64,000 bases of DNA from Paraeggerthella hongkongensis (GCF_003726035.1 NZ_QICD01000002.1:186001-250000), one strand, 5' to 3'. Numbered from the stretch's first letter, positions 44,509-53,383 are shown. A program made the numbers and translations. Notes: generated by a model from the letters alone, not told the origin.

Positions 44509-45393
44509 CTAGCCCATCATATCAGCCGATGGCGGATGAACGCGCTCATAGTAGCGCAAAATCTCTTGAGCGGTTTCCTCAACGGCTCGATTTTCGGTGT
44601 GAATGACAATGCAGCCGAGTTTGCGCATCAGGGCGCGCGCTTTCTCCAGATCCTGGTAGACGAACTCAGGATCGGCGTAGCGCGAAGCCACCCCGCCGGC
44701 ACGGCCGAGCCTTCGCTGGCGGATGCTTACCAGCACTTCCGCCGTGGTCATAAGCCCGAACAGCCGGGTTCGCTCCACATCGAAGATCTCCTTCGGCGGC
44801 TCCGTCGAGGGATCGAGCGGGATGTTCGCCACCTTGTAGCCTTGCTGCGAAAGATAGATAGACGTCGGCGTTTTCGACGAGCGGGACACGCCCAAAAGCA
44901 CGATGTCCGCCTGCGCGATCTCCTGCGGGTTGCGGCCGTCGTCGTGGGCGATGGTGAACTCGATGGCCTCGATCCGCCTGAAGTAGTACTGGTCGGCCAC
45001 GTGCACGCTGCCCGGCGTCGTGGACGGGGCAAGCCCCGTCATGCGCGCGATGGCTCCCACCGCGCTCGTCATAAGATCGACGGCCACTACGTCGTCGCGC
45101 GAGGCGGCGTACTCCGCCAGCCTACGCGATAGACCGGCGTCCACCAGCGTGTAGAAGACCAGGATGCGCCCGTCCCCCGTACGCTGCCGGTGGAAAGCGC
45201 TGTGCTCGTCGATGAACGCCTCGATCTCCTCGAACGTGCGCGCCTTCGGCAGCACCTCGATAATGGGATTCGTGACGCCGAACTGGGCGGCGGCCGCACG
45301 GGCCACCGCCTGAGCCGTCAAGCCCACCGAATCGCTGATCACGTGAATGGTGGGCAGCGGCGTCGCGTTCTCGTGAACGATGAAATCGCCCAT
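44509..45393 (-). CDS. ppsR: pyruvate, phosphate dikinase regulatory protein
   Basis: A 294-residue DUF299-family bifunctional enzyme that inactivates PpdK by ADP-dependent phosphorylation and reactivates it by phosphorolysis. Family motifs are HVISDSVGLTAQAVARAA, VAVDLMTSAVGAIA, the P-loop ADIVLLGVSRSSKTPTSIYL, and KVANIPLDPSTEPPKEIF. It begins four bases after the glyS stop, which suggests a lepB-glyQ-glyS-ppsR-ppdK transcript. The target is the neighbouring PpdK. Confidence 0.95.
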   Translation of the reverse strand: MGDFIVHENATPLPTIHVISDSVGLTAQAVARAAAAQFGVTNPIIEVLPKARTFEEIEAFIDEHSAFHRQRTGDGRILVFYTLVDAGLSRRLAEYAASRDDVVAVDLMTSAVGAIARMTGLAPSTTPGSVHVADQYYFRRIEAIEFTIAHDDGRNPQEIAQADIVLLGVSRSSKTPTSIYLSQQGYKVANIPLDPSTEPPKEIFDVERTRLFGLMTTAEVLVSIRQRRLGRAGGVASRYADPEFVYQDLEKARALMRKLGCIVIHTENRAVEETAQEILRYYERVHPPSADMMG

Positions 45394-45397
45394 GGCG

Positions 45398-47488
45398 CTA
45401 CTTGGCCGACTTCGCCATCTTGCCGAAATCCGCCACGTGGGCGAACACGGCCACGAAACGGTTCAGCAAGCGCAGGCGGTTCTCGCGCACCGCCTGGTCC
45501 TCGTCCATGATCATGACGTCCTCGAAGAAGGCATCGATCGGCGCGCGCAGGGCCGAAAGCGCGGCGAGCGCGGCGGCGTAGTCGTCGGCGGCAAGAGCTT
45601 CGGACACACGTGCGGCGGCCTCGTCAGCTGCAGACAGGAGCGCACGCTCCGCATCAGCCGTCAGGGCCTCGTCCACGTCGGAGCCCAGTTTCGCGTCGCG
45701 CAGGTTGTTTGCGCGAGCGTACGCGATGGCCAGGTTGTCGAATGCGTCGGGAGCGTTGGTGCGAGCCGCCTCGAGCGCGCGGGTGCGGGCGATGATCTGC
45801 GCCGGCTCCTCTACGCCCGTAGCCAACACGGCGTCCACTGCATCGGGCGAGCAGCCGCCGTCGCGCAGCATGACTTTCGTGCGCGTGACGAAGAAGTCCG
45901 ACACCTCGGCGCGAACCGCGTCCCGATCGAACTCCACGCCGGCCGCCTGGTAAGTGGACAGCGCCGCATCGATGGCGGCCGTCAGGGAAACGGGAAGGCC
46001 GCCTTCGAGCATGGCAACGATGCCGATAGCGCTGCGGCGCAACGCGAACGGGTCGGAAGATCCGGTCGGGCCCTGGCCCACCGCGAACAAGCCGCAGATG
46101 GTGTCCAGCTTGTCGGCCGTCGCCACGATCTTGCCCACGTTGGACGCGGGCGGCTCGTCGCCGGAGAAGCGGGGACGGTAGTGATCGGCGATCGCACGCG
46201 CCACCTGGGCGCTCTCGTTCGCAGCCTCGGCGTAGTACGAGCCCATGATGCCCTGGACGCTGGTGAACTCCACCACGGCGTTCGTCACCAGGTCGGCCTT
46301 GGCCAGATACGCAGCGCGCTCGGCGTCGGCGGCGTCGGCTTCGGAAAGCCCCGCGTCGCAAGCCAGGTGCTTCGCCAGCGCCACGATGCGGTCGGTCTTC
46401 GCCTTCATGGTGCCGAGCGTTTCCTGGAACACCACCTCGTCCAAATGATCGACGTACGCCTCGAGCGGACGCTTGAGATCCTCTTCGTAGAAGAACTTGG
46501 CGTCGGAGAGGCGCGCGCGCACCACGCGCTCGTTGCCGTCGATGATGGTGGAGGCATGCGCCGGGTCGCCGTTGCTCACCACGATGAAGTTGTTGGTCAG
46601 CTTGTCGTTCGCATCGTACAGCGGGAAGTAGCGCTGATGCATGAGCATCGCATCCACGATGATCTCCTCCGGCACGCGCAGGAACTCCTCGTCGAAGGTT
46701 CCCACCAGCACGGTCGGCTGCTCGCAGAGGTTCGTGACCTCCAGCAGGGTCTTCTCGGGCAGCTCGGCGCGAGCGCCCGTCTGTGCCTCGGCCTGCGCCA
46801 CGCCTACTCGAATAACCTGCTCGCGCGCTTGCTCGCTCGTCACCACATGGGCAGCCTCGACAACGCCCAGAAGATCGGCGGCCGTGGCCACCTCATGCGG
46901 GCCGGGAGCCAAGAAGCGATGGCCGCGCGTCAGGCTGCCGGCAGTCAAGCCCGCGAAGGAAACGGGGATCACGCGCTCGTCCAGCATGGCCACAAGCCAG
47001 CGCACCGGACGCGAGAAATACTCGCTCGTGGTGCCCCAGCGGCAGGACTTCGGCCACGAGATGCCCTCGATCACGCCCTCCAGCACGCCGGGCAACAGCT
47101 CGGCCACGTCGCGCGCGGGAACGCTCCTCGTGGCGAACACGTACTCCACGCCATGCTCCTCGCGGCGCTCAAGCGCATCGACATCGACGCCCTTGCCGCG
47201 CGCGAAACCAGCCGCGGCCTTCGTCGGGTTGCCGTCGGCATCGAACGCGATCTTAGCGGACGGACCGCGAAACACCTCGTCAAGAGCCTCGGTCGTATCG
47301 GCCACATCGGACACCATCGCGATCAGGCGGCGGGGCGTAGTATAGATGGCCACGTCGCCGTGCGGTATGCGCACTTCGTCGAGCGCGGCCGGAACCAGCT
47401 TCTCAAGCTGAAGCGTTGCCTTGTGCAGATCGAACGCCGGAATCTCCTCGGTGCCGATCTCGAATGCGAGCGTATGCAGAATGCTCAT
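45398..47488 (-). CDS. glyS: glycine--tRNA ligase beta subunit
   Basis: A 696-residue subunit of the bacterial heterotetrameric glycyl-tRNA synthetase. The N-terminus [18 protein letters not shown] is diagnostic, with [26 protein letters not shown] and [17 protein letters not shown] following. The C-terminal anticodon-binding region is rich in Ala and Asp. The ATG at 47486-47488 follows GGAGGAGG and overlaps the glyQ stop by four bases. An upstream in-frame start lies inside glyQ and is rejected. Confidence 0.96.
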   Translation of the reverse strand: MSILHTLAFEIGTEEIPAFDLHKATLQLEKLVPAALDEVRIPHGDVAIYTTPRRLIAMVSDVADTTEALDEVFRGPSAKIAFDADGNPTKAAAGFARGKGVDVDALERREEHGVEYVFATRSVPARDVAELLPGVLEGVIEGISWPKSCRWGTTSEYFSRPVRWLVAMLDERVIPVSFAGLTAGSLTRGHRFLAPGPHEVATAADLLGVVEAAHVVTSEQAREQVIRVGVAQAEAQTGARAELPEKTLLEVTNLCEQPTVLVGTFDEEFLRVPEEIIVDAMLMHQRYFPLYDANDKLTNNFIVVSNGDPAHASTIIDGNERVVRARLSDAKFFYEEDLKRPLEAYVDHLDEVVFQETLGTMKAKTDRIVALAKHLACDAGLSEADAADAERAAYLAKADLVTNAVVEFTSVQGIMGSYYAEAANESAQVARAIADHYRPRFSGDEPPASNVGKIVATADKLDTICGLFAVGQGPTGSSDPFALRRSAIGIVAMLEGGLPVSLTAAIDAALSTYQAAGVEFDRDAVRAEVSDFFVTRTKVMLRDGGCSPDAVDAVLATGVEEPAQIIARTRALEAARTNAPDAFDNLAIAYARANNLRDAKLGSDVDEALTADAERALLSAADEAAARVSEALAADDYAAALAALSALRAPIDAFFEDVMIMDEDQAVRENRLRLLNRFVAVFAHVADFGKMAKSAK

Positions 47489-48450
47489 CGTACCTCCTCC
47501 TTTCCTGCCTCGACGTCTTCGGCAGGCTTGATGCCCACCACGTGCTCCATATAGCTTGCGCACACGGCCTTCGCCAGCGTGCGAACGCGCAGGATGTAGG
47601 CCATGCGCTCGGTTGCAGAGATCACGCCGCGCGCGTCGAGCAGGTTGAAGGTGTGGCAGCACTTGAGCACGCTGTCGTAAGCGGGCAGCGGCAAATCAGC
47701 CTCGAGCGTGCGCTTGCACTCGGCTTCGCGCTCGTTGAACTCCTGGAACAGGAAGTCGGTGTCGGCCACTTCGAAGTTGAACTTGGAGTACTGGCGCTCG
47801 TTTTCCAGGTACACGTCGCCGTACGTGAACGTCACCCCGTCGGCACCCCGGCTCCACACGATGTCGAACATGCTGTCCACGCCCTGCACGAACATGGTCA
47901 AGCGCTCCAGGCCGTAGGCGATCTCCACCGGGACCGGGCTGCACTCGAAGCCGCCGACCTGCTGGAAGTAGGTGAACTGGGTCACCTCCATGCCGTCGAT
48001 CCACACCTCCCAGCCAAGGCCCCAGGCGCCCAGCGTCGGGCTTTCCCAGTCGTCCTCCACGAAGCGGACGTCGTGCGCGTCCACGTCGATGCCGATGGCG
48101 CGCAAGCTGCCCAGGTACAGGTCCTGGATGTTGTCGGGCGAGGGCTTCATGAGCACCTGGAACTGGAAGTAGTGCTGGGTGCGGTTGGGGTTCTCGCCGT
48201 AACGGCCGTCGGTAGGGCGGCGGCTGCCCTGCACGTAGGCCGTGCGCCACGTGTCGGGTCCCAGCGAGCGAAGCGTGGTGGCGGGCGCGTTGGTGCCGGC
48301 ACCCACCTCGTTGTCGTAAGGCTGCAGGATAACGCAGCCTGCGTTTGCCCAGTAGCGCTGCAGGTTCATGATGACGTCCTGGAACGTCGGCGGCAGCTGA
48401 TCGGCGGCCCCCTGCTGCTGCGCCAAAGCGTTTGCAGTTTCGGTTGACAT
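47485..48450 (-). CDS. glyQ: glycine--tRNA ligase alpha subunit
   Basis: A 321-residue catalytic subunit of class II glycyl-tRNA synthetase. Motifs are [79 protein letters not shown] and [19 protein letters not shown]. The C-terminal ~30 residues extend past the usual end. No T-box leader fits in the 48-bp gap to lepB, so it is probably transcribed from upstream. Confidence 0.97.
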   Translation of the reverse strand: MSTETANALAQQQGAADQLPPTFQDVIMNLQRYWANAGCVILQPYDNEVGAGTNAPATTLRSLGPDTWRTAYVQGSRRPTDGRYGENPNRTQHYFQFQVLMKPSPDNIQDLYLGSLRAIGIDVDAHDVRFVEDDWESPTLGAWGLGWEVWIDGMEVTQFTYFQQVGGFECSPVPVEIAYGLERLTMFVQGVDSMFDIVWSRGADGVTFTYGDVYLENERQYSKFNFEVADTDFLFQEFNEREAECKRTLEADLPLPAYDSVLKCCHTFNLLDARGVISATERMAYILRVRTLAKAVCASYMEHVVGIKPAEDVEAGKEEVR

Positions 48451-48498
48451 GGCTCTCCTTGTCCTCGTACGGAATCCCTCAGTGTGTTCGAACGCCCG

Positions 48499-49062
48499 CT
48501 ATTCCAGCAGGCCGAAATTGCTCAAAGGCCAGTACACCAGCGCCCCCCGACCCGTGACCGAGCTGACCGGCACGGCGCCGAAGAAACGCGAGTCCTGCGA
48601 GTTGGTCCTATTGTCGCCCATCACCCAGATGAACCCCTCCGGAACCGTGTAGGGATAGGTGATGTCGCTTGCCAGCGGATACGACGGCAAGCCGTTGGTG
48701 TAAGGCTCGGAAAGCGCTCGGCCGTCCACGTAGACCAGGCCGCTGTCATCGACGGCGACCGTCTGCCCGCCCACGGCGATGCAGCGCTTGATCAGGACGC
48801 GCCCGGGAATCTCGGGATCCTGAAACGTTACGATGTCGCCCGGCGCAGGCTCACGGAAATAGTAGCTCACCTTTTCGGAGAACACCATGTCCCCCGTCAT
48901 GATAGTCTCTTCCATGGAACCGGAAGGAATCTCGTACGGCTGGAACACGTAGGTCCTCAGCAACCACGACAGCCCGAAGACGAAGGCCACCATGATGACC
49001 AGGCTGAAAAACGACCTGAGTATGCTCGGACGCTGATGATCGGCGTGCTGACCGGAATTCAT
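48499..49062 (-). CDS. lepB: signal peptidase I
   Basis: A 187-residue membrane peptidase that cleaves Sec and Tat signal peptides. One N-terminal membrane helix (FFSLVIMVAFVFGLSWLL, residues ~18-36) is followed by the catalytic serine in PYEIPSGSM (S49), the lysine in GRVLIKRCIAVGG (K92) and the family motif WVMGDNRTNSQDSR. The ATG at 49060-49062 has an AAAGGAT site. It precedes glyQ by 48 bp. Confidence 0.96.
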   Translation of the reverse strand: MNSGQHADHQRPSILRSFFSLVIMVAFVFGLSWLLRTYVFQPYEIPSGSMEETIMTGDMVFSEKVSYYFREPAPGDIVTFQDPEIPGRVLIKRCIAVGGQTVAVDDSGLVYVDGRALSEPYTNGLPSYPLASDITYPYTVPEGFIWVMGDNRTNSQDSRFFGAVPVSSVTGRGALVYWPLSNFGLLE

Positions 49063-49363
49063 GAAGCCTGCTTATCCTTTCGATGCGGGCGCGTGGAGCC
49101 CGAATGAGATCACGAGTGCCTATGATAGCGCGTCCGAGCGACGCACCCGACCCGTTCGACAAAGTTTGCAGAAAAATCCCGATCACCGGGCGAAAGAGGA
49201 AGCGGCAAAGAGGCGCGGGGCTCAAGCTTCCGGGAAAAACGTCGCACGCCGGATACAACCGGCGCCTCCCCTTCGTCCGCTTGCCCGTACGCGAATGCGA
49301 CCAGCGCGGCGAACGCGCGCAAACCGTCCTCGCTGGCAGGTTTGCGCGGTTTGGGTTGTCGCC
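49063..49363. other. 301-bp spacer between trmD and lepB with hairpins
   Basis: No gene is supported. It contains the trmD terminator hairpin (49316-49348), a CGCCGG/CCGGCG hairpin (49247-49264) nested in an AGGCGC/GCGCCT pair (49211-49216 and 49262-49267), and a TATCAT box on the minus strand near 49120 that could start lepB transcription. Confidence 0.55.
49316..49348 (-). terminator. terminator after trmD
   Basis: A 10-bp perfect stem, CGCGCAAACC (49316-49325) with GGTTTGCGCG (49339-49348), and a 13-nt loop, 15 bases past the trmD stop. The tail is not T-rich. Confidence 0.65.
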
Positions 49364-50083
49364 CTACAGGGCGTTGAGGAATTTCCTATCCTCCGAAGAC
49401 AAGTCCACGGCGTCAAGCAAGTCAGGGCGCAAGCGATAAGTGCGCTCCAGGCTGCATTCGCGACGCCAGCGAGCCACGGCTGCGTGGTTTCCCGACAAAA
49501 GAACCGGCGGAACCTCCATACCGCGAAACGAAGCCGGACGCGTATACTGGGGATACTCCAAAAGGCCGTCGGCGAAACTCTCGCCGAGAGCACCCGTCTC
49601 GGCCCCCAACACGCCCGGAACCTTGCGCACCACGGCGTCGATGACCACCATGGACGCCAGTTCGCCGCTCGTGAGCACGTAATCGCCCAGCGATATCACG
49701 CGATCAGCCAGCGTGTAGGCGCGCTCGTCGATGCCTTCGTAATGGCCGCACACGAACAGCAAGCGGTCTTCCTGCGCCAACTCGCACGCCAGCGCATCGT
49801 CGAAAGGAGCCCCATGCGGACTCAGGAAAATCGTGCAGGGGCGCGCAGAATGCTTGGCTACGATGTCGTCGTGCGCCTCGAAGATGGGCGCGCATTTCAT
49901 GACCAGCCCGTCGCCGCCGCCGTACGGGTCGTCGTCGGTAGTGCGATGCCTGTCGTGCGTCCAATCCCGCAGATCGTGCGCTTTGAACTCAAGGATGCCC
50001 TTCTCCTGCGCTATGCGCATCATGGAAGAGCCCATAACGGAATCGTACATAGAGGGAAACGTCGAGAGCGTCTCGATGATCAC
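49364..50083 (-). CDS. trmD: tRNA (guanine-N1-)-methyltransferase TrmD
   Basis: A 239-residue SPOUT enzyme that makes m1G37 in tRNA. Typical motifs are HRTTDDDPYGGGDGLVMK, ARPCTIFLSPHGAPFDDALA, LLFVCGHYEGIDER and ISLGDYVLTSGELASMVVID (the knot), then ADGLLEYPQYTRPASFRGME. The start is a GTG (50081-50083) behind AAAGGA. It ends the rpsP-khpA-rimM-trmD operon. Confidence 0.97.
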   Translation of the reverse strand: MIIETLSTFPSMYDSVMGSSMMRIAQEKGILEFKAHDLRDWTHDRHRTTDDDPYGGGDGLVMKCAPIFEAHDDIVAKHSARPCTIFLSPHGAPFDDALACELAQEDRLLFVCGHYEGIDERAYTLADRVISLGDYVLTSGELASMVVIDAVVRKVPGVLGAETGALGESFADGLLEYPQYTRPASFRGMEVPPVLLSGNHAAVARWRRECSLERTYRLRPDLLDAVDLSSEDRKFLNAL

Positions 50084-50126
50084 GGAAGGGTCCTTTCAGG
50101 CAAACGGAAAGCGCCGCGCAAGGACG

Positions 50127-50648
50127 CTACAGATCGAGCAAGCCGTCGGGCAAAGCTACGTCGATACGGCGGGCATCGTCGTCAAAGCCCGTAACGAAGG
50201 CATCTACCAAAGGGATGAGCGCCGATCCGCTCCCGCCCGCTCGGGCAACCGAAAGAAGCGTTTGACCGGGGTTTTCGAGCACGTCCTCCACAATGCCCAC
50301 GTACCCGATGCAAGCATCGTGCACCTCGTAGCCCGCAAGGTCGTCGTCAACCGCGACCAACGCATCTTCAGGCAGATCAGCTCGTCGAACCAGGCAATAG
50401 CACCCAGCCAGCAGCTCTGCCGTATCGATGTCGCGCACGCCTTCGAACGTGACCAGATACGCGTCTTTCCCCTCGTGCTTCGTGCTTTCCACGATGCCGC
50501 GACGCGGTCCGTCGTGCCGAGGCGGAACGAACGCCACCTCCAGGCCCTCGGACAGCAAAAAGGGAAGACCCGGCACGCTTCGCGCGACGAGCCCTCCCGA
50601 TAAGGTTTTTGTTCGAGCCAGTTCGGCTACGTTAACCCATGCACGCAT
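50127..50648 (-). CDS. rimM: ribosome maturation factor RimM
   Basis: A 173-residue 16S rRNA maturation factor. The N-terminal RimM barrel (WVNVAELARTKTLSGGLVAR) is followed by a PRC-barrel (DLAGYEVHDACIGYVGIVED, ALIPLVDAFVTGFDDDARRI). It binds S19 in the 30S head. The first codon directly abuts the khpA stop. The position is typical of the rpsP operon. Confidence 0.93.
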   Translation of the reverse strand: MRAWVNVAELARTKTLSGGLVARSVPGLPFLLSEGLEVAFVPPRHDGPRRGIVESTKHEGKDAYLVTFEGVRDIDTAELLAGCYCLVRRADLPEDALVAVDDDLAGYEVHDACIGYVGIVEDVLENPGQTLLSVARAGGSGSALIPLVDAFVTGFDDDARRIDVALPDGLLDL

Positions 50649-50903
50649 TTAATCGAGAAGTTCCACTTCGACATGCGTGTTCGTACGAGAAGCAGCAGCA
50701 CGGGCGAGGGTGCGGATAGCCTTGATGACGCGACCCTGGCGGCCGATCACCTTGCCAGCGTCCTCTTCATGCACGCGCACCTCGACGAGGATCGTTCCGT
50801 CCTCCGCGTTGCTCGCCGTGATCTCGAGATCGTCTTCGAACTCGATAAGCGGACGTACAACGGATTCAACCAGACCGACGATGTCTTCCGTCTGCTCGGC
50901 CAT
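50649..50903 (-). CDS. khpA: KH-domain RNA-binding protein KhpA
   Basis: An 84-residue single-KH protein (YlqC type) with the GxxG loop in GKVIGRQGRVIKAIRTLARA. It typically pairs with KhpB/Jag to control cell size and mRNA. The ATG at 50901-50903 starts MAEQTEDIVGLVES. The spacing to rpsP is 5 bases. Confidence 0.95.
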   Translation of the reverse strand: MAEQTEDIVGLVESVVRPLIEFEDDLEITASNAEDGTILVEVRVHEEDAGKVIGRQGRVIKAIRTLARAAASRTNTHVEVELLD

Positions 50904-50908
50904 AGGAT

Positions 50909-51154
50909 TTACGCGTTCTCGCGGGCGCGCCTGATCAGCGAAGCGACCGTGTCGGTCGGCTGTGCGCCGTTCTTGATCCACTGGTCAACCTTGTCCATGT
51001 CAAAAGACACCATGGCAGGCTCGGAGCAGGGATTGTAACGACCCACTTCCTCGATGAACTTACCGTCGCGCGGGCAGCGCGAATCGGCGACGACGATGCG
51101 GTAGTACGGACGCTTCTTGGCACCGTGGCGGGCCAGGCGAATTTTAACTGCCAT
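50909..51154 (-). CDS. rpsP: 30S ribosomal protein S16
   Basis: An 81-residue ribosomal protein. The N-terminus [25 protein letters not shown] is diagnostic, as is [18 protein letters not shown]. The ATG has an AAAGGAG site. It is the first gene of the rpsP-khpA-rimM-trmD operon, with a promoter at 51236-51264 and a small leader hairpin. Confidence 0.98.
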   Translation of the reverse strand: MAVKIRLARHGAKKRPYYRIVVADSRCPRDGKFIEEVGRYNPCSEPAMVSFDMDKVDQWIKNGAQPTDTVASLIRRARENA

Positions 51155-51197
51155 GAAGATGAACTCCTTTTGCTTCTTACATACGATTCATGCCTCG

Positions 51198-51264
51198 ACA
51201 CCGTCATTACGGTGTAGGGAAAACAGCAATTGCTTATGATACGGCGAAACTACCGGTTTGACAA
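51198..51264 (-). promoter_or_regulatory. rpsP promoter and leader hairpin
   Basis: On the minus strand, TTGTCA (51259-51264), a 17-base spacer and TATCAT (51236-51241). The transcript leader then forms a 7-bp hairpin, ACACCGT (51198-51204) with ACGGTGT (51209-51215). Confidence 0.7.
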
Positions 51265-51471
51265 GCGGATTACCAAGCCGAATTTTAAGTGTTTAAGGTC
51301 CGCTGCGCAAAGCAAGGCGCAATCGTCCTCGAAAAGCCCACGTTTGAGTGCACCCGACATGCGCATGGCAGCCGCCGCAATGTCGGGATGCGCGAGCGTT
51401 CAGCTCGCCCGCCCCAGTGCAGCACCCGGCCAAACCAATCACATAGGGTATCTGCCGCCGGGTAGATCAAG

Positions 51472-51530
51472 ACGCGAGCATGCGCGCTTTCATCAGCATG
51501 CCTGAGAAGACAGAGCAGACATGCTTTTTT
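51472..51530 (+). promoter_or_regulatory. attenuator-like leader of the SMR gene
   Basis: A terminator hairpin (AGCATG 51495-51500 with CATGCT 51520-51525, inner CTG/CAG pair, then a run of six T to 51530) lies 13 bases before the SMR start codon. Its 5' arm can instead pair with an identical GCATGC at 51478-51483, an antiterminator. A CCCGGC/GCCGGG pair just upstream (about 51425-51462) could be part of a ligand-binding domain. Guanidine is a plausible ligand because many SMR genes export it, but the known guanidine riboswitch consensus sequences are not matched. Confidence 0.45.
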
Positions 51531-51543
51531 GTTGGAAGGAACC

Positions 51544-51841
51544 ATGAATTGGGCTATCTTGGTCATCGCCGGCTCGTTCGAGATGCCTTGGGTCTGCGAG
51601 CTCGAGCTTTCGAAGGTTTCACAAAGCTTGTTCCCAACCTGCTCACCGTTGGAGGCACGATCGTCAGCTTCGGGCTATTGTTCCACGCGTTCAAAACGCT
51701 GCCGCGAAGGAGCCGGCAAGCGCGCCTAAGATTATCTGCATCGCGTTGATCGCCGTAGGAATCATCGGCCTCAACTTCACGATGCACGAAGGACGGCAAC
51801 GACGACACGAAGGAGAAGGACATGCAAAAGTTTATAGCTGA
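51544..51841 (+). pseudogene. SMR (SugE/Gdx-type) exporter, frameshifted and internally deleted
   Basis: Three pieces of one small multidrug-resistance protein lie in three frames. Piece 1 (51544 to about 51614) encodes MNWAILVIAGSFEMPWVCEL. Piece 2 (51615-51704) encodes GFTKLVPNLLTVGGTIVSFG and on to AFKTLP after loss of one base. Piece 3 (51707-51841) encodes KEPASAPKIICIALIAVGII and on to a stop. Between pieces 2 and 3 the third membrane helix region (the VGTAYAVWTGIG-type segment, about 25 residues) is gone. Intact SMR proteins of about 105 residues export guanidinium or quaternary amines. The end overlaps the start of the B3/B4 gene by 20 bases, so it was once the leader gene of that operon. 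Confidence 0.85.
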
Positions 51842-52547
51842 AAGCTCGTTTTGGGAGCTGTTCCCCGATGCCGCCATCGGCGTCATCGTCGTTCACGACA
51901 TGAAAAGAGCAGGTGACGTGCCCGCCGCCGACGCCGCCGAGATCTCGAGGCTGCTGAGCGACGCGAACTGCGAAGCAAACACCCACCTGATCAGCAACGT
52001 GATTTCCGAAAACGAGCCGGTCAAGGTGTGGCGCGAGGCGTATCGGCAGTTCAAAACGAAGAAAGGCGCGCGCTGCTCGATCGAGAACCTGCTCAAGCGC
52101 GTGCTGAAAGGCAACCCCGTGGGATCCATCACGCCGTCCGTGGACGCCTACAACGCCATTTCGCTCAAATACGCCCTGCCCGTGGGCGGCGAGGACATCG
52201 ACGCCTTCGTCGGCGATTTGCGCCTGGGGCTGACCGAGGGCGGCGACGCGTTTTTGCCCCTCGGCGAAGACGAGGACGATCCCACGCTGCCGGGAGAACT
52301 CTGCTATCGCGACGATGCAGGCGCCGTCTGCCGCTGCTTCAACTGGCGCGACGGGCAGCGCACGGCGCTGACGGACGAATCCGAGAACGCGTTCCTCGTG
52401 ATCGAGAGCATTGATCCGGCCCGCCGCGGCGACCTCGAAGCCGCGCTCGACGAGTTCGCCGCCCTCATGGAACGCTACTTGGGAGCAACCGTGACGACGC
52501 GCGCCGTAATCGACCGCGAGCATCCTGAAGTCGTCATTGCCGAGTAG
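51822..52547 (+). CDS. B3/B4 tRNA-binding-domain protein
   Basis: A 241-residue cytoplasmic protein of the B3/B4 family, related to the editing domain of phenylalanyl-tRNA synthetase beta (PheT). Recognisable parts are VKVWREAYRQFKTKKGARCS, SIENLLKRVLKGNPVGSITP, SVDAYNAISLKYALPVGGED and LCYRDDAGAVCRCFNWRDGQ. Free-standing members may hydrolyse misacylated tRNAs, but this is unproven. The ATG has AAGGAGAAGG upstream and lies inside the 3' end of the SMR pseudogene. It is now probably expressed through the leader of that pseudogene. Confidence 0.85.
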   Translation: MQKFIAESSFWELFPDAAIGVIVVHDMKRAGDVPAADAAEISRLLSDANCEANTHLISNVISENEPVKVWREAYRQFKTKKGARCSIENLLKRVLKGNPVGSITPSVDAYNAISLKYALPVGGEDIDAFVGDLRLGLTEGGDAFLPLGEDEDDPTLPGELCYRDDAGAVCRCFNWRDGQRTALTDESENAFLVIESIDPARRGDLEAALDEFAALMERYLGATVTTRAVIDREHPEVVIAE

Positions 52548-52602
52548 CTGCGCAAGCAGCGTCTTGCGCCCTCCGGCAAACCGACGAGGCTCCCATTCGA
52601 AC

Positions 52603-52642
52603 GGACGCCTCGAAACCGGCATGCACCGATCTCGAGGCGTCC
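52603..52642. terminator. bidirectional terminator
   Basis: An 11-bp perfect stem, GGACGCCTCGA (52603-52613) with TCGAGGCGTCC (52632-52642), and an 18-nt loop, between the converging B3/B4 and GNAT genes. Confidence 0.7.
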
Positions 52643-52673
52643 AGTGCAACCTCGACCAGGCTGAAGGCTACCC

Positions 52674-53180
52674 TCAGCAGTTGGAAGCAGAGCGGGCCGT
52701 GCTCTTGAAGTAGATGTGCATGTCCTCGTAAGAGCCCATGAAGTTGACGAATCCGCAGGGAATGGTGCCCACGCGCGTGAAACCCATGTCCTCGTACAAA
52801 TGGATGGCGCCTTCGTTGCTGGAGACCACCGCATTGAACTGCAAGCCCAAAAAGCCCTTCTTGGCCGCCTGCTCGAGCGAATCCTGCACGAGGGCGCGTC
52901 CCAAGCCGACGCCGCGGGCGCTCGACGCAACGGCGTAGCTGGCATTCGCGATATGGGCGCATCGGCCCACGTTGTTCGGGTGGAGAATGTACAGGCCGAA
53001 CAGCTTCGAGTCGATAGCCGCCACCGTAGCCAAAGCCTGTTCGGCGAAAAACTCACGCGCGGTATCGAGCGTGAGCGGTTCGATCTGCGGGAAAGCCTCC
53101 CCGCCTTCGACCACTTCGTTCCACACCTTGATCATGCCCGAAAGATCCTCTTCACGGTACGGGCGTATCTCAAGCGCCAT
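52674..53180 (-). CDS. GNAT family N-acetyltransferase
   Basis: A 168-residue acetyltransferase. The acetyl-CoA binding motif is ASSARGVGLGRALVQDSLEQA, and the conserved NEGAIHLYEDMGFTRVGTIP follows. The substrate is unknown; the fold resembles amino acid or antibiotic acetylases of the PhnO/YncA type. The ATG at 53178-53180 follows CAGGAGG. A frame start 62 codons upstream lies in non-coding sequence. A strong 5' hairpin (53208-53245) precedes it. Confidence 0.88.
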   Translation of the reverse strand: MALEIRPYREEDLSGMIKVWNEVVEGGEAFPQIEPLTLDTAREFFAEQALATVAAIDSKLFGLYILHPNNVGRCAHIANASYAVASSARGVGLGRALVQDSLEQAAKKGFLGLQFNAVVSSNEGAIHLYEDMGFTRVGTIPCGFVNFMGSYEDMHIYFKSTARSASNC

Positions 53181-53207
53181 GGCGCGCCTCCTGTCGTTTG
53201 TCGCCGT

Positions 53208-53245
53208 CTTGCCTGCGCGGCGCGCGAACGCGTCGCGCAGGCAAG
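53208..53245 (-). promoter_or_regulatory. 12-bp hairpin in the GNAT leader
   Basis: CTTGCCTGCGCG (53208-53219) pairs exactly with CGCGCAGGCAAG (53234-53245). A TATACT box on the minus strand overlaps its upstream edge (about 53243-53248), so the transcript would begin with or within this hairpin, about 28 bases before the GNAT start. Confidence 0.5.
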
Positions 53246-53284
53246 TATAGCAGAGCAGGGTCGCGCGGATGCGCTTCAAGCCGC

Positions 53285-53326
53285 AAGGCCGTGCAGGCGA
53301 AGCGGGCCGCTCGCCCGCACGGCCTT
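53285..53326. repeat. inverted repeat between ffh and GNAT genes
   Basis: AAGGCCGTGC (53285-53294) pairs exactly with GCACGGCCTT (53317-53326); GGCGA/TCGCC extends it inside. It is downstream of the ffh terminator and may be a second transcription stop. Confidence 0.6.
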
Positions 53327-53354
53327 CACGAGGACGCCGGGATCCCCCAAACAG

Positions 53355-53378
53355 TTCCACCGGCAATTGCCGGTGGAA
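53355..53378 (-). terminator. palindromic terminator after ffh
   Basis: A perfect 24-bp palindrome (TTCCACCGGCAA joined to TTGCCGGTGGAA) starts six bases past the ffh stop and is followed on the minus strand by CTGTTTG. Confidence 0.75.
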
Positions 53379-53383
53379 TCGCG

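Larger units (their letters stand above)
51155..51543. other. divergent spacer with rpsP promoter and SMR leader
   Basis: 389 bases without a gene. The left part holds the rpsP promoter and hairpin. The right part (about 51430-51530) holds the attenuator-like leader of the SMR pseudogene. The middle (51265-51430) shows no clear feature. Confidence 0.55.

Noticed and set aside
48451-48498. A T-box leader for glyQS
   Set aside because: The gap between lepB and glyQ is 48 bases and contains no specifier stem or T-box sequence.
51425-51490. A known guanidine riboswitch class upstream of the SMR gene
   Set aside because: The conserved words of guanidine-I, -II and -III classes are not found. I report only an attenuator-like leader.
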